From the NCBI GenBank assembly GCA_001873995.1, contig MNVR01000031.1, positions 14,080-59,673 of the forward strand: 45,594 bases of DNA. The letters are read 5' to 3'. The stretch comes from Candidatus Phelpsiimicrobium noxiivivens (GTDB lineage Bacteria; Omnitrophota; Gorgyraeia; Velamenicoccales; Velamenicoccaceae). The position numbers and the translations under genes are program-made. This document shows positions 33,986 through 42,171 of the stretch, in pieces (position 1 is the stretch's first letter; every line of letters begins with the position of its first letter). Under the pieces are notes generated by a model that saw only the letters and a program-made list of their open reading frames with translations, searched no databases and was not told the origin of the DNA.

Positions 33986-34789
33986 CTATAGGACCTCTGC
34001 AAATTCCGGCTTTAGTTTTCTAAAAATAAGGCCTCCAAGTAAAAATACAGCTGATGCAATGCCCCAATAATAAAGGCACAGGTGAGTAAAGCTTTGCGTG
34101 GTAACCGCAGTATAGGCGAAAGAAGATTTATACCCTTCAACAATATAATACATGGGATTGAGCTTGATAATAAACTGATATTGCCGCGGGACAATATCCA
34201 AAGGCCAGGCAATAGGCGTAAGCCAAAACCAAAGATTAATAACAACATTCAAGAACTGCCCCACATCCTTAAAGAACACATTCAGCGCTGATATCAGCCA
34301 CGCTAGCCCTAAGCCGAAAACCGATAAAGCAAAAAAATAGTATAAAAAATAAAAATTGGCAAACGAAAATGATATCTGGTTAAATGCCATAATTATCAAA
34401 AGCAAGATGATCATAATAGCGTGAGTGAACCAAGAGGTAACTAAACTGACTACGGGAAGTATCTCGGCAGGAAAAACAGTCTTTTTGATAAGATGCTCGT
34501 TGGCATTAATAGAATTCAAGCTAGTCGTAAGAAGTTCAGTAAACATAGACCATGGAATAAGCCCGCACATAAAAACAACAATCCAGGGCACTCCTTTTGC
34601 TAATTGAACCCTAAACCCAACAGAAAAAACAAACCAATAAACCAATACGATCGCCAGAGGATTAATAATAGACCAGAAAAAACCTACGAAAGTGCCTATG
34701 TAGCGGCTTTGGATATCACGCACAGCCATCGCCCCTATGATGGAACGGCATAAATAGAGTTTTTTAATAAAATTAAACAGTATCTTCAT
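33986..34789 (-). CDS. wzm: O-antigen ABC exporter permease (Wzm)
   Basis: The 267-aa protein has six hydrophobic segments in the ABC-2 permease pattern. These begin with the cytoplasmic AVRDIQSRYIGTFVGFFWSIINPLAIVLVYWFVFSVG region and include LIPWSMFTELLTTSLNSI and a late WFWLTPIAWPLDIVP loop that is characteristic of Wzm/KpsM-type polysaccharide permeases. It forms the channel half of the exporter with the ATPase Wzt encoded directly downstream. Its ATG overlaps the upstream SDR stop by 4 bp. The presence of an ABC exporter means that the chain is probably completed in the cytoplasm before export. Confidence 0.95.
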   Translation of the reverse strand: MKILFNFIKKLYLCRSIIGAMAVRDIQSRYIGTFVGFFWSIINPLAIVLVYWFVFSVGFRVQLAKGVPWIVVFMCGLIPWSMFTELLTTSLNSINANEHLIKKTVFPAEILPVVSLVTSWFTHAIMIILLLIIMAFNQISFSFANFYFLYYFFALSVFGLGLAWLISALNVFFKDVGQFLNVVINLWFWLTPIAWPLDIVPRQYQFIIKLNPMYYIVEGYKSSFAYTAVTTQSFTHLCLYYWGIASAVFLLGGLIFRKLKPEFAEVL

Positions 34790-35709
34790 GATTTACGCTT
34801 ATACCACTCATAGGTTAGCGCTAGGCCTTTCTGCAAGCCGGTCCTTGCCTTCCAGCCTAAGGCATTTATTCTGCTTGAATCAAGGAACCTCCTGAGATTC
34901 CCGTCAGGCTTGCTTGAGTCAAATGTAATCTTTCCTGTGAAACCGGTTATGCGCTTAAGCATAAGGCTAAGTTCTTTTATAGAAGTTTCACGGCCAGCTC
35001 CCACGTTTATGGCCTCTGCGGAATCATAATGTTGCATTAAAAATAAACAAGCGTTTGCTAGGTCATCCACATACAAAAACTCTCTTTTGGGTTTTCCGCT
35101 GCCCCAGACAACGACCTGGATATCAGCGTTTTTCTTTGCAGTATAAAATTTAGACATCAAAGAAGAAACCACATGGGCGTCTTTCCCCAAATGGTCATTT
35201 ATGCCATAGACATTCGCAGGAATAACAGAAATAAAATTCATTTTATATTGACGCCTATAAAATTGGCACATCTTGATCCCGGCCAATTTTGCTATGGCAA
35301 AAGGCTCGTTAGTGGGTTCAAGCAGCCCTGTCAGAAGAAGTTCTTCTTTCATCGGCTGCTTGCAACCTATAGGATAAATGCAGGAACTTGCCAAAAATAA
35401 AAGTTTTTTTGCCTTATATTTATAAGACAAATCTATCACATTAGTCTGAATCATAAGATTCTGATAAATGAATTCAGCAGGATAAGCATTATTGGCATAG
35501 ATCCCTCCTACTCTGGCTGCTGCCAAAAAAACATATTCAGGCCTTTGTGCCTTAAAAAAGACCTCTGCTTTCTTCCTATCCGTCAGGTCCAGCTCCCGAT
35601 GAGCGCGCGTAATGATATTTCCATAGCCGCATCTTTTAAGCAATCTTAAAATTGCTGAACCTATCAACCCACAGTGGCCTGCAATATAAATGCGTGAATT
35701 TTTGTTCAT
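34786..35709 (-). CDS. GDP-L-fucose synthase-like SDR (Fcl/WcaG family)
   Basis: The 307-aa protein follows the GDP-fucose synthase plan: YIAGHCGLIGSAI, AAARVGGIYANN, FLASSCIYP, EPTNEPFAIAKLAGIKMC, DAHVVSSLMSKF and REFLYVDDLANAC. Fcl performs 3,5-epimerisation and 4-reduction of GDP-4-keto-6-deoxymannose, and related ColC makes GDP-colitose. The epimerisation residues appear kept (C110 and H179). The catalytic Tyr of the Y-x3-K motif is Phe here (F137-A-I-A-K141), so ordinary reduction may be impaired or done differently. It is encoded 4 bp-overlapped with the His-type DegT enzyme upstream, which suggests a 3-deoxy GDP-sugar such as colitose or a GDP-heptose derivative. No Gmd-type dehydratase is obvious in the window. 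Confidence 0.87.
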   Translation of the reverse strand: MNKNSRIYIAGHCGLIGSAILRLLKRCGYGNIITRAHRELDLTDRKKAEVFFKAQRPEYVFLAAARVGGIYANNAYPAEFIYQNLMIQTNVIDLSYKYKAKKLLFLASSCIYPIGCKQPMKEELLLTGLLEPTNEPFAIAKLAGIKMCQFYRRQYKMNFISVIPANVYGINDHLGKDAHVVSSLMSKFYTAKKNADIQVVVWGSGKPKREFLYVDDLANACLFLMQHYDSAEAINVGAGRETSIKELSLMLKRITGFTGKITFDSSKPDGNLRRFLDSSRINALGWKARTGLQKGLALTYEWYKRKS

Positions 35710-36902
35710 TTCGCGTATGTTTTAAGGAATTTTCTTAACGTATCAACAAAATAGTCAATGTGCTCCGGGCCTATATCCTGATGCACGCCTATATGCAAGC
35801 CGCTACGTCCGAGATATTCAGCATTTGGAAAATCGCCCAATTTATACCCAAGATATTCAAACCCCGGGCACTGCGTAGGCATAGAAGAAAAAAGATCGCG
35901 AGTATCAATGCCATTCTTATCAAGATGATCGACTACCATGTCCCTGGAAAAACCATTACCCTCAATTATCACAAAAGGAAAAGCATGAGGCCCGATCTTC
36001 TCATATTTTTCTTCTTTAATAGTAAAGAAATACCGATCAAATTCTTTTAAGCGCGCGATCATCGCATACAAATTCTTTCTGCGCTTACGGATAGTTTCAT
36101 GATAAACCTCAAGACTTCCTATACCTACGACCGCCTCAACCTCATTCATTTTAGACGAATAACCGACTCGCTCAAAAATAAACCTGATATCCTTACCCTG
36201 GATAAAACGTTTTTTGCAATATTGAGACCCGGTATTAACTATGCACACCTTGCATTTACAAGCACGGCCATGGCAACGAAGCGAACGAAGGATCTGCGCA
36301 AACTCTTCCTTATCAGTTGTAACAATGCCGCCTTCAATGGTTGTAATGATATGCGCAAGATACAGGCTAAAAGCTGCCATATCGCCAAGAGTGCCGATAT
36401 TATGCCCCTTGTATTTGGCTCCATGCGCTTCCGCGGCATCTTCTATAACAAAAAGTTTATGTTCTTTGGCAATGCGGCATATCTCGTCCATTTTTGCCGG
36501 CTTGCCCATCAAATGCACCGGCATAATAGCTTTTGTGCGGGAAGTTATTGCCTTTTCAATAAGACAAGGATCAATATTAAGTGTTTCTTTTTCCACATCC
36601 ACAAAAACCGGCGTAAACCCGGCGTGCAACACCGCGTTCCCAGTTGCGACAAATGAAAGAGCAGGAACGATTACCTCATCACCACGTTTTGCGCCAAGGT
36701 CATATAGTACTGCCAAGGCCAGCGTATCGGCATCAGTCCCGCTTGAAACAGCCACAGCCTCTTTAGCGCCGGTTAACTTTGCAAAAAGTTCTTCAAACTC
36801 CCTGACATACTTGCCATTAGAGACCCTGCCGGAATCCAACACACTATTAACAAGTTTTTTTGTTTCTTCTGAGATAGTGATTGTGCCGAATGGAATTTTC
36901 AA
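35706..36902 (-). CDS. DegT-family enzyme with His at the PLP-lysine position and a cysteine cluster, probable sugar 3-dehydratase
   Basis: The 398-aa protein has the DegT fold (VSSGTDADTLALAV, VPALSFVATGNAV, VIEDAAEAHGAKY). The Schiff-base lysine position reads H184 in FSLYLAHIITTIEGG, as in the dehydratases ColD and RfbH/E1 and unlike aminotransferases. After it come five cysteines, C210, C215, C217, C220 and C229 (RCHGRACKCKVC...QYCKKRF). These align with the E1 Fe-S region, but the first E1 cysteine (C194 in the 15.0-kb RfbH) is Ala here (EDAAEAH). It may therefore be a 3-dehydratase with a different metal site. The start is TTG 36902, with an AAGGA site 6 nt upstream. It lies between an LhgO-like flavoprotein and an Fcl-like SDR. 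Confidence 0.88.
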   Translation of the reverse strand: MKIPFGTITISEETKKLVNSVLDSGRVSNGKYVREFEELFAKLTGAKEAVAVSSGTDADTLALAVLYDLGAKRGDEVIVPALSFVATGNAVLHAGFTPVFVDVEKETLNIDPCLIEKAITSRTKAIMPVHLMGKPAKMDEICRIAKEHKLFVIEDAAEAHGAKYKGHNIGTLGDMAAFSLYLAHIITTIEGGIVTTDKEEFAQILRSLRCHGRACKCKVCIVNTGSQYCKKRFIQGKDIRFIFERVGYSSKMNEVEAVVGIGSLEVYHETIRKRRKNLYAMIARLKEFDRYFFTIKEEKYEKIGPHAFPFVIIEGNGFSRDMVVDHLDKNGIDTRDLFSSMPTQCPGFEYLGYKLGDFPNAEYLGRSGLHIGVHQDIGPEHIDYFVDTLRKFLKTYAK

Positions 36903-36908
36903 AACAGA

Positions 36909-36913
36909 TCCTT
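36909..36913 (-). promoter_or_regulatory. Shine-Dalgarno site supporting a TTG start
   Basis: The minus strand reads AAGGA, 6 nt before TTG 36902 of the His-type DegT gene. No in-frame ATG lies near the conserved N-terminus, so the TTG start is supported by this site. Confidence 0.65.
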
Positions 36914-38046
36914 TAATTTAAGATATTTTTGATCAAGCCGCTTACATACTTCGCGATCGCTGGTGAAGCGGTCAGGCCCGGAGATTCGATACCTATCAAA
37001 TTTATAAAACCCGACAGCCCCATGTTTGATCCATCCTGAATTACGAAATCCCTGAATTCAGCGCCTTTTTCCTGCAATTTAGGCCTAATACCTGAAGTAT
37101 CCACGCTAAGATCGTCAGGCGCGATGAAAGGCATAAAAATATTAGCTGATCTAAAAAACTTATCCAAACGTGAACCATCAACGGAATAATCTTTGTTACG
37201 ATTTCCCGTATATTCATCGTCTGGCCCAAGGCGCATACCACCAGCAAAATCAACTGTCGCGTGTATCCCTAATCCGCCTGCTTTTGGCTTAGGCACAGGA
37301 TAAACTAATCCGTTTATCATCTTAGCTTTTGCGGCATTAACCCTAAAATATTGCCCTTTGCAATAATGAAGCCTGTACTTATACCTTTCAATGTCAATAC
37401 CTGCCATTTCAGCAACCAGATCAGAATCAAGGCCGGCAGAGTTTATTACAACACGAGTAGAAACTTTTATCGTTTCATTGCCATTCCTGACATCAACACC
37501 GAAACCTGAAACAGTTTTTTCAATTGATATGACTTCGGCATTAAATACTGCCATAGCGCCATTTTCCCGCGCTGAAGCAAGATAGAACTTCATAAGACCA
37601 TGAGAATCAATTATCCCCGTATGAGGAGAAAATAAAGCATGGGCCCCTTTTATGTTTGGCTCGATCTTTTTCATTGAGCTTTTGTCAAGCAATGCCAGAT
37701 CTTCTACCCCATTTCCCTGCCCCAACGCATAAAGTTTTTCTAAATCACCTATTTCACTATCTTCCGCGGCAACTATAAGCTTTCCAGTCCTCTTGTGCGG
37801 TATAGTATATTTTTTACATAATTCATACAACCTTCTTCTGCCTTCAACGCAAAAGCTGGCCTTAAGTGTCCCAACGGGATAATACATACCTCCGTGTATA
37901 ACTTCACTATTGCGGGAACTTGTTTCCTGGCCAAAAGAATTATATCTCTCTACAACAACAACTCGCCTGTCAGAAGCAGAGACTTCTCTAGCTATCGCAA
38001 GCCCTACAACCCCTGCGCCGATAATTAAAATATCAATTTCTTCCAT
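36913..38046 (-). CDS. FAD-dependent oxidoreductase, L-2-hydroxyglutarate oxidase-like (LhgO family)
   Basis: The 377-aa protein begins with an FAD-binding Rossmann motif (IDILIIGAGVVGLAIAREV) and has the LhgO-like block ETSSRNSEVIHGGMYYP followed by LKASFCVEGRRRLYELC. At the C-terminus a DAO-type GFINLIGIESPGLTASPAIAKYV segment carries the flavin contact. LhgO oxidises L-2-hydroxyglutarate to 2-oxoglutarate and feeds electrons to the respiratory chain. In this locus the substrate might instead be another 2-hydroxy acid or a sugar-derived product; nothing in the sequence decides. It lies 10 bp before the His-type DegT gene and overlaps hddC by 22 bp, so it is probably co-translated with sugar genes. 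Confidence 0.85.
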   Translation of the reverse strand: MEEIDILIIGAGVVGLAIAREVSASDRRVVVVERYNSFGQETSSRNSEVIHGGMYYPVGTLKASFCVEGRRRLYELCKKYTIPHKRTGKLIVAAEDSEIGDLEKLYALGQGNGVEDLALLDKSSMKKIEPNIKGAHALFSPHTGIIDSHGLMKFYLASARENGAMAVFNAEVISIEKTVSGFGVDVRNGNETIKVSTRVVINSAGLDSDLVAEMAGIDIERYKYRLHYCKGQYFRVNAAKAKMINGLVYPVPKPKAGGLGIHATVDFAGGMRLGPDDEYTGNRNKDYSVDGSRLDKFFRSANIFMPFIAPDDLSVDTSGIRPKLQEKGAEFRDFVIQDGSNMGLSGFINLIGIESPGLTASPAIAKYVSGLIKNILN

Positions 38047-38765
38047 TTTTTATTACTTAAAAAATAATTGCTTGCTTTTGAATATCTCTCAGGCGTTCCA
38101 ATATCAATAAAAGAACCTGACCCCGCGTAACCAAAACATTGTTTTTCTGTTAAATTTGGAAAAAAATCTAGTTCCAGAGAAAAAGCCTTTTTTTTCGGCA
38201 TAATGTCAAATGCCTTTTTATCAAATAAATAAACCCCGGCGTTTACCAAGCAATTCCTTACCAGGCTATTTTTCTCACTAAAATCTAATATACGGCCTGC
38301 CTTGTTCAGTTTTACCCTGCCGTACTCAGCCCCGCTAGAGACTTTTTTCAAAAGTATTGAAACAACAGCCTTTTTTTTCTTATGGAACTTCAAAAAATTT
38401 AACGGGTCAAATTCACAAAAAGAATCGCCGTTTAACACAAAAAATGGATTACTTATTATCAGGCTCTTCGCTTTTTTGACTGCTCCGCCTGTCCCAAGAG
38501 GTGTTTTTTCTTCACAAAATATGATCTTTAGGCCTTTTACAACTGGATTTCTGTAATGTTTTTTGAAAAATTCTGATCTATAACCAACGCCCAGAATAAA
38601 ACGAGTAAAACCAAAACCAGACAAACGGCCGATAATAATATCCAGAAGTGGCCTGTCTGCTATCCTTGCAAGCGGTTTTGGAATATTTTTTATAACCGGC
38701 CTCAATCTTTTACCCAAACCGCCGCATAGAATATAAACATCCGTATTTTTTATTAAGTCTTTCAT
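38025..38765 (-). CDS. hddC: Sugar-1-phosphate nucleotidyltransferase, D-glycero-D-manno-heptose 1-phosphate guanylyltransferase-like (HddC)
   Basis: The 246-aa protein has the nucleotidyltransferase P-loop LCGGLGKRLRP, followed by IPKPLARIADRPLLDIIIGRLSGFG and PLGTGGAVKKAK. NGDSF is the metal site, and the C-terminus has IDIGTPERYSKAS. This short, LbH-less form is typical of HddC/mannose-1-phosphate guanylyltransferase-like enzymes and would form GDP-heptose from heptose 1-phosphate and GTP. Direct abutment with the HddA kinase gene (0 bp gap) supports this over other NDP-sugar synthases. GmhB at the far left of the window gives another pathway step. Confidence 0.88.
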   Translation of the reverse strand: MKDLIKNTDVYILCGGLGKRLRPVIKNIPKPLARIADRPLLDIIIGRLSGFGFTRFILGVGYRSEFFKKHYRNPVVKGLKIIFCEEKTPLGTGGAVKKAKSLIISNPFFVLNGDSFCEFDPLNFLKFHKKKKAVVSILLKKVSSGAEYGRVKLNKAGRILDFSEKNSLVRNCLVNAGVYLFDKKAFDIMPKKKAFSLELDFFPNLTEKQCFGYAGSGSFIDIGTPERYSKASNYFLSNKKWKKLIF

Positions 38766-39749
38766 TTATGGATTGTAATAGATGATCTGGCTTCCTTCAT
38801 TATCAAACGAAAATTTTACTTCAAGATAATCTTTAAGGCCCTGCTTTAATTTTTCTCTATTCTCAGGGCGCACGAACAGAAGCATAAAACCGCCGCCGCC
38901 TGCCCCCAGAAGCTTTCCTCCGAGAGCGCCGTGCTTTATGGCCTGAACATATAAATCGTCCACCACCTTGTTAGAAATCTTATTTGAAAGGCATTTTTTA
39001 AGTTGCCACGATTCGTGAAGCAATTTACCAAACTCAGCGATATCCTGGCAGCTGTTGAGTATCTCTATCGCGTGATCAACCATTTCTTTCATCGATGATA
39101 ATTCCTTCTTTCTGTCCATCGTATTCTTGATCTGCTCGGCAGCTATCTCCGACGCAAAACGTGAAAATCCGGTAAATATAAGCATCAAATGCTGTTCCAG
39201 TTCAATGATCCTTTCTTTCTGCAAGGTCATAGGCTCTGTACGGAAAGTATGGTCCTTATTAAATGTTATTTTATTAAAACCACCGCACGCGACAGCAACC
39301 TGGTCCTGAGAACCAACGATCTCTTTTAAAACATTCCTTTCAACGTCTATCGCCTGCTTAGCTAATTCATATTTTGAGATTATTCTCCCTTTCAGGGCAT
39401 AAAGCGCGTTCAACATTCCAACAGTAAAAGCTGAACTTGAGCCTAATCCGGAACGCGCGGGTAGATCTCCATCGTGATGGATCTCTAGCCCTTTTTCTAT
39501 ATTAAATTGCCGCAGAAGGGCCTTTACCGAGGGATGCTGGATCTCATCAATAGATTTTACGTTTTCAATGTTTGAATAAACGATCCTATGTTTGTGCGTA
39601 AAAAATGGCGGCAGATAACGAATGCTGATATAACAATATTTATCTATTGTAGTTGATAGAACAGCGCCGCCGTGTTCCTCGAACCATACCGGATAATCCG
39701 TGCCTCCTCCGAAAAAAGAGATCCTGAAGGGAGTTTTACTTATTATCAT
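38766..39749 (-). CDS. hddA: D-glycero-alpha-D-manno-heptose 7-phosphate kinase (HddA), GHMP kinase
   Basis: The 327-aa protein starts IISKTPFRISFFGGGTDYPVWF and has the GHMP ATP-binding motif LPARSGLGSSSAFTVG (about 96-111). Near the C-terminus the motif GALGGKLLGAGGGGFMLLF occurs. These are diagnostic of HddA and closely related kinases (the fucokinase-like domain is the main relative). HddA phosphorylates heptose 7-phosphate at C1, a cytoplasmic step to GDP-D-glycero-D-manno-heptose. It overlaps the upstream radical SAM gene by 4 bp and is followed directly by hddC. GmhA (sedoheptulose 7-phosphate isomerase) is not seen in the window. Confidence 0.92.
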   Translation of the reverse strand: MIISKTPFRISFFGGGTDYPVWFEEHGGAVLSTTIDKYCYISIRYLPPFFTHKHRIVYSNIENVKSIDEIQHPSVKALLRQFNIEKGLEIHHDGDLPARSGLGSSSAFTVGMLNALYALKGRIISKYELAKQAIDVERNVLKEIVGSQDQVAVACGGFNKITFNKDHTFRTEPMTLQKERIIELEQHLMLIFTGFSRFASEIAAEQIKNTMDRKKELSSMKEMVDHAIEILNSCQDIAEFGKLLHESWQLKKCLSNKISNKVVDDLYVQAIKHGALGGKLLGAGGGGFMLLFVRPENREKLKQGLKDYLEVKFSFDNEGSQIIYYNP

Positions 39750-41215
39750 TCTAAAAGCCTCCGTTTTAACTTTACTTTTGCCATTACTTCAATATGGTTT
39801 TTTACATTTTCGCCGAATTTATCAGCAAGCATTTTTAAATACGCGGGATTTTCAAAATATTCGCGAAACGCGCCATCCCTGAACTTTAAAACCTCTTTCG
39901 CTCTGATATATTTAGTAGGCAGTGGCAGAGTCTCATAAGAATGCTGAGAAAAAGCGTGCCACTCTCTTGGAGTCTGCCAATTTTCCTTTAGTGCGATTTC
40001 ATACAATTTTGAACCAGGATAAGCCATCCCACAATAAAAATTCACGAATTCGCAATTAAGTTCTTTTGCCAAGTCAAGGGTCTGACGCATGGTCTTAGAC
40101 GTATCATTCGGAAGCCCAAAAATAAAATTACCTATCACCCGGATACCCGCGCCTTGTATCGCGACGACAACTGCTTTTATATCATTAACCCGCATTCTCT
40201 TTTGCGCGCTATCTCTTACATAGGGATTTGCCGATTCGATCCCCAAAGCGATCCAGTTTATACCTGCCTTCTTCATTTTAGATAAATTTTTTTGTTTTAT
40301 TGTATCTACCCTGGCATAAACCCAAAAATTAAGATCAAGCTTCTTTTCTAAAAGAAGGTCAACAATTTTCATATAATGTTCTTCTTTAAAAATAAAAAGC
40401 TCATCAACTATCTTAATATTTTTTACGCCGTACTTCTTAGCCAATAAAGTTATTTCTTCAACAACTAGCTCAGGGCTTCTATACCTTATACCTGGCTTTC
40501 CAAAAAGCGCGTTTATACAGCAGAAAATACAATTGTAGGGACACCCCAGACTTGTATATATAGCCGCGTACGGCGAGCGTTCATTTATATGGTCAAAACA
40601 ATGCCAGTTATGCGCCTTATACTTCTGCATTGGAAGAAGGTCCCAAGCGGCAACCGGCAAAAATTTGTCCAGGTCGGAAATAACCGCAGCCCTTGGATTA
40701 TTGAATGTATCTTTGCCCTTGCGATACCAAAGCCCTAGTACTTTAGAAAAATCCGTCGTCCCTGAGCGTAAAACTTCCAACAGGCCGGTCAAGGTATGCG
40801 GGCCTTCTCCCTCTATGACAAAATCTACGCGCTCTTCTTTCAGTGTCTTTTCGGGAAGCGCTGATGGATGAAGCCCTCCGATAGCAACCTTGGCAAAAGT
40901 ATTTTTTTTAAGCGCGTTACAGATCTTTCCGGAGATAGTCATATTCTGTGTTGAAGCTGAAGGTTGAGAACCATATACTATGACTGCGGATAATCTAGGA
41001 TCTAACGAACTTACCTTTTTAGCAGTTTCATCAGGATTAAGGTTTTCAGCGTTAGCATCAATAACAAAAACATTGTATTTTTTATTTCTCAGATATGACG
41101 CGATAACAGCTATCCAAAAAGGCGGTTCAACCGCGGAATAATCGGCCCCAAGATCTTGATAAATTTGTTTTTTATCCCCGGGGTTTATCAAAACTATGTC
41201 TAATCGCTCACTCAT
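39746..41215 (-). CDS. B12-binding domain radical SAM protein
   Basis: The 489-aa protein has an N-terminal B12-binding domain (DIVLINPGDKKQIY, FWIAVIASYLRNKKY, AIGGLHPSALPEKT, DFVIEGEGPHTLTG). The radical SAM core carries C225-x3-C229-x2-C232 (GCPYNCIFCC), with VKNIKIVDELFIFKEEHY, WIALGIESANPYVRD and GNFIFGLPNDTSKTM in the barrel. The C-terminal part (NPAYLKMLADKFGENVKNHIEVM) is helical. It lies between the transketolase subunits and hddA, each with 4-bp ATGA overlaps, so it may act on a heptose or transketolase-derived sugar. It is the first of four B12/radical SAM proteins in transcription order. Its reaction is unknown. Confidence 0.92.
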   Translation of the reverse strand: MSERLDIVLINPGDKKQIYQDLGADYSAVEPPFWIAVIASYLRNKKYNVFVIDANAENLNPDETAKKVSSLDPRLSAVIVYGSQPSASTQNMTISGKICNALKKNTFAKVAIGGLHPSALPEKTLKEERVDFVIEGEGPHTLTGLLEVLRSGTTDFSKVLGLWYRKGKDTFNNPRAAVISDLDKFLPVAAWDLLPMQKYKAHNWHCFDHINERSPYAAIYTSLGCPYNCIFCCINALFGKPGIRYRSPELVVEEITLLAKKYGVKNIKIVDELFIFKEEHYMKIVDLLLEKKLDLNFWVYARVDTIKQKNLSKMKKAGINWIALGIESANPYVRDSAQKRMRVNDIKAVVVAIQGAGIRVIGNFIFGLPNDTSKTMRQTLDLAKELNCEFVNFYCGMAYPGSKLYEIALKENWQTPREWHAFSQHSYETLPLPTKYIRAKEVLKFRDGAFREYFENPAYLKMLADKFGENVKNHIEVMAKVKLKRRLLE

Positions 41216-42171
41216 TGCTTTAAAAGCTTTTTAGCTTCTTTTATAATACTATCTTGATCAAGCTTATTTAACCTATGCAGTTGATCTCTGCTTCCCATTT
41301 CAAAAACATAGCTATCGGAAAATCCCATATTTTTTACTTTGATATTAGAACCTTTTGAATTTAATATCCCTAATATCAGGCTATCAAGGCCGCCTTTATT
41401 AATAAATGCCTCCTCCAGCACAATAAGCGCCGCGTATTTTTTAAGAGTTTTGTATAATTTATCAGCGCGAACAGGCTTAAGCAGGAGCATATCTATGACA
41501 CCCGCACTAATACCCTGATTTTTAAGCATATCCGCGGCTTTGATCGCTTTATGGGTCATATAACCTGTAGAAACAAAGCAAACGTTAGCGCCATTTTTTA
41601 ATTCGCAAAATCCTTCCTCTATTTTTTCGGATGAATTTATATCATAGATCCTAGGCAAAGGCTTACCGTCAAAACGCAGATATTTGGGTTTCTTAACCTT
41701 TATGGAATAATCAACGCATTTTTTAGCGATTACCCAGTCGCTTGGAGAAATGACCTCCACATTGGGTAAGGCGCGCATGATCGTAATATCTTCAAGGCAA
41801 TGATGAGTAGGCCCTGACACGTCATAACTTAAACCCGCACCTACCCCTACTAAATTTATGTTTATTTCCTTGAGCTGCGCGTGTAAAGACAGATTTATCC
41901 TTATCTGTTCGTATGCCCTCATCACCAGAAATGGCGCGATAGCATAAGCATAAACCGTAAAACCCTCAAGCGCTAAGCCTGTGGCGACATTGATCAAATT
42001 CTGCTCTGCTATACCGACATTTATAAATCTATCAGGGAAGCTTTCTCTTAATCTATCAAGCTTTGGTGAACCAAAATCCGCGCATAAAAAAAACAGGCCC
42101 CTATTATGCTCCATCTTTGAGCAAAGCCCTTCAATAAAACAATCCCGCATAGTCTGCTTTTCGTTGTTCAT
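41212..42171 (-). CDS. Transketolase, C-terminal subunit
   Basis: The 319-aa protein contains the pyrimidine-binding ThDP domain (INVGIAEQNLINVATGLALEGF with catalytic E56) and the transketolase C-terminal domain (VCFVSTGYMTHKAIKAADML). It is the partner of the N-terminal subunit encoded 4 bp-overlapped upstream. Two-subunit transketolases of this kind transfer two-carbon ketol units among sugar phosphates. Within this operon it could make sedoheptulose 7-phosphate for the HddA/HddC heptose branch, or add a two-carbon unit to a specialised sugar. The C-terminal sequence has no added domain. Confidence 0.92.
   Translation of the reverse strand: MNNEKQTMRDCFIEGLCSKMEHNRGLFFLCADFGSPKLDRLRESFPDRFINVGIAEQNLINVATGLALEGFTVYAYAIAPFLVMRAYEQIRINLSLHAQLKEININLVGVGAGLSYDVSGPTHHCLEDITIMRALPNVEVISPSDWVIAKKCVDYSIKVKKPKYLRFDGKPLPRIYDINSSEKIEEGFCELKNGANVCFVSTGYMTHKAIKAADMLKNQGISAGVIDMLLLKPVRADKLYKTLKKYAALIVLEEAFINKGGLDSLILGILNSKGSNIKVKNMGFSDSYVFEMGSRDQLHRLNKLDQDSIIKEAKKLLKQ

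Noticed and set aside
33479-33991. Plus-strand open frame of 170 codons
   Set aside because: Antisense to the Wzt ATPase domain with its Walker motifs; no recognisable protein features.
34786-35709. Naming the SDR fcl outright
   Set aside because: The catalytic Tyr is Phe and no Gmd is seen, so only the family-level call is given.
36099-36656. Plus-strand open frame of 185 codons
   Set aside because: A second antisense frame over the same DegT gene; overlapping shadows of one real gene.
36241-36921. Plus-strand open frame of 226 codons, the longest antisense frame
   Set aside because: It lies opposite the DegT gene. The translation is rich in Ser, Ala and Arg with no domain, and the minus frame has clear family motifs.
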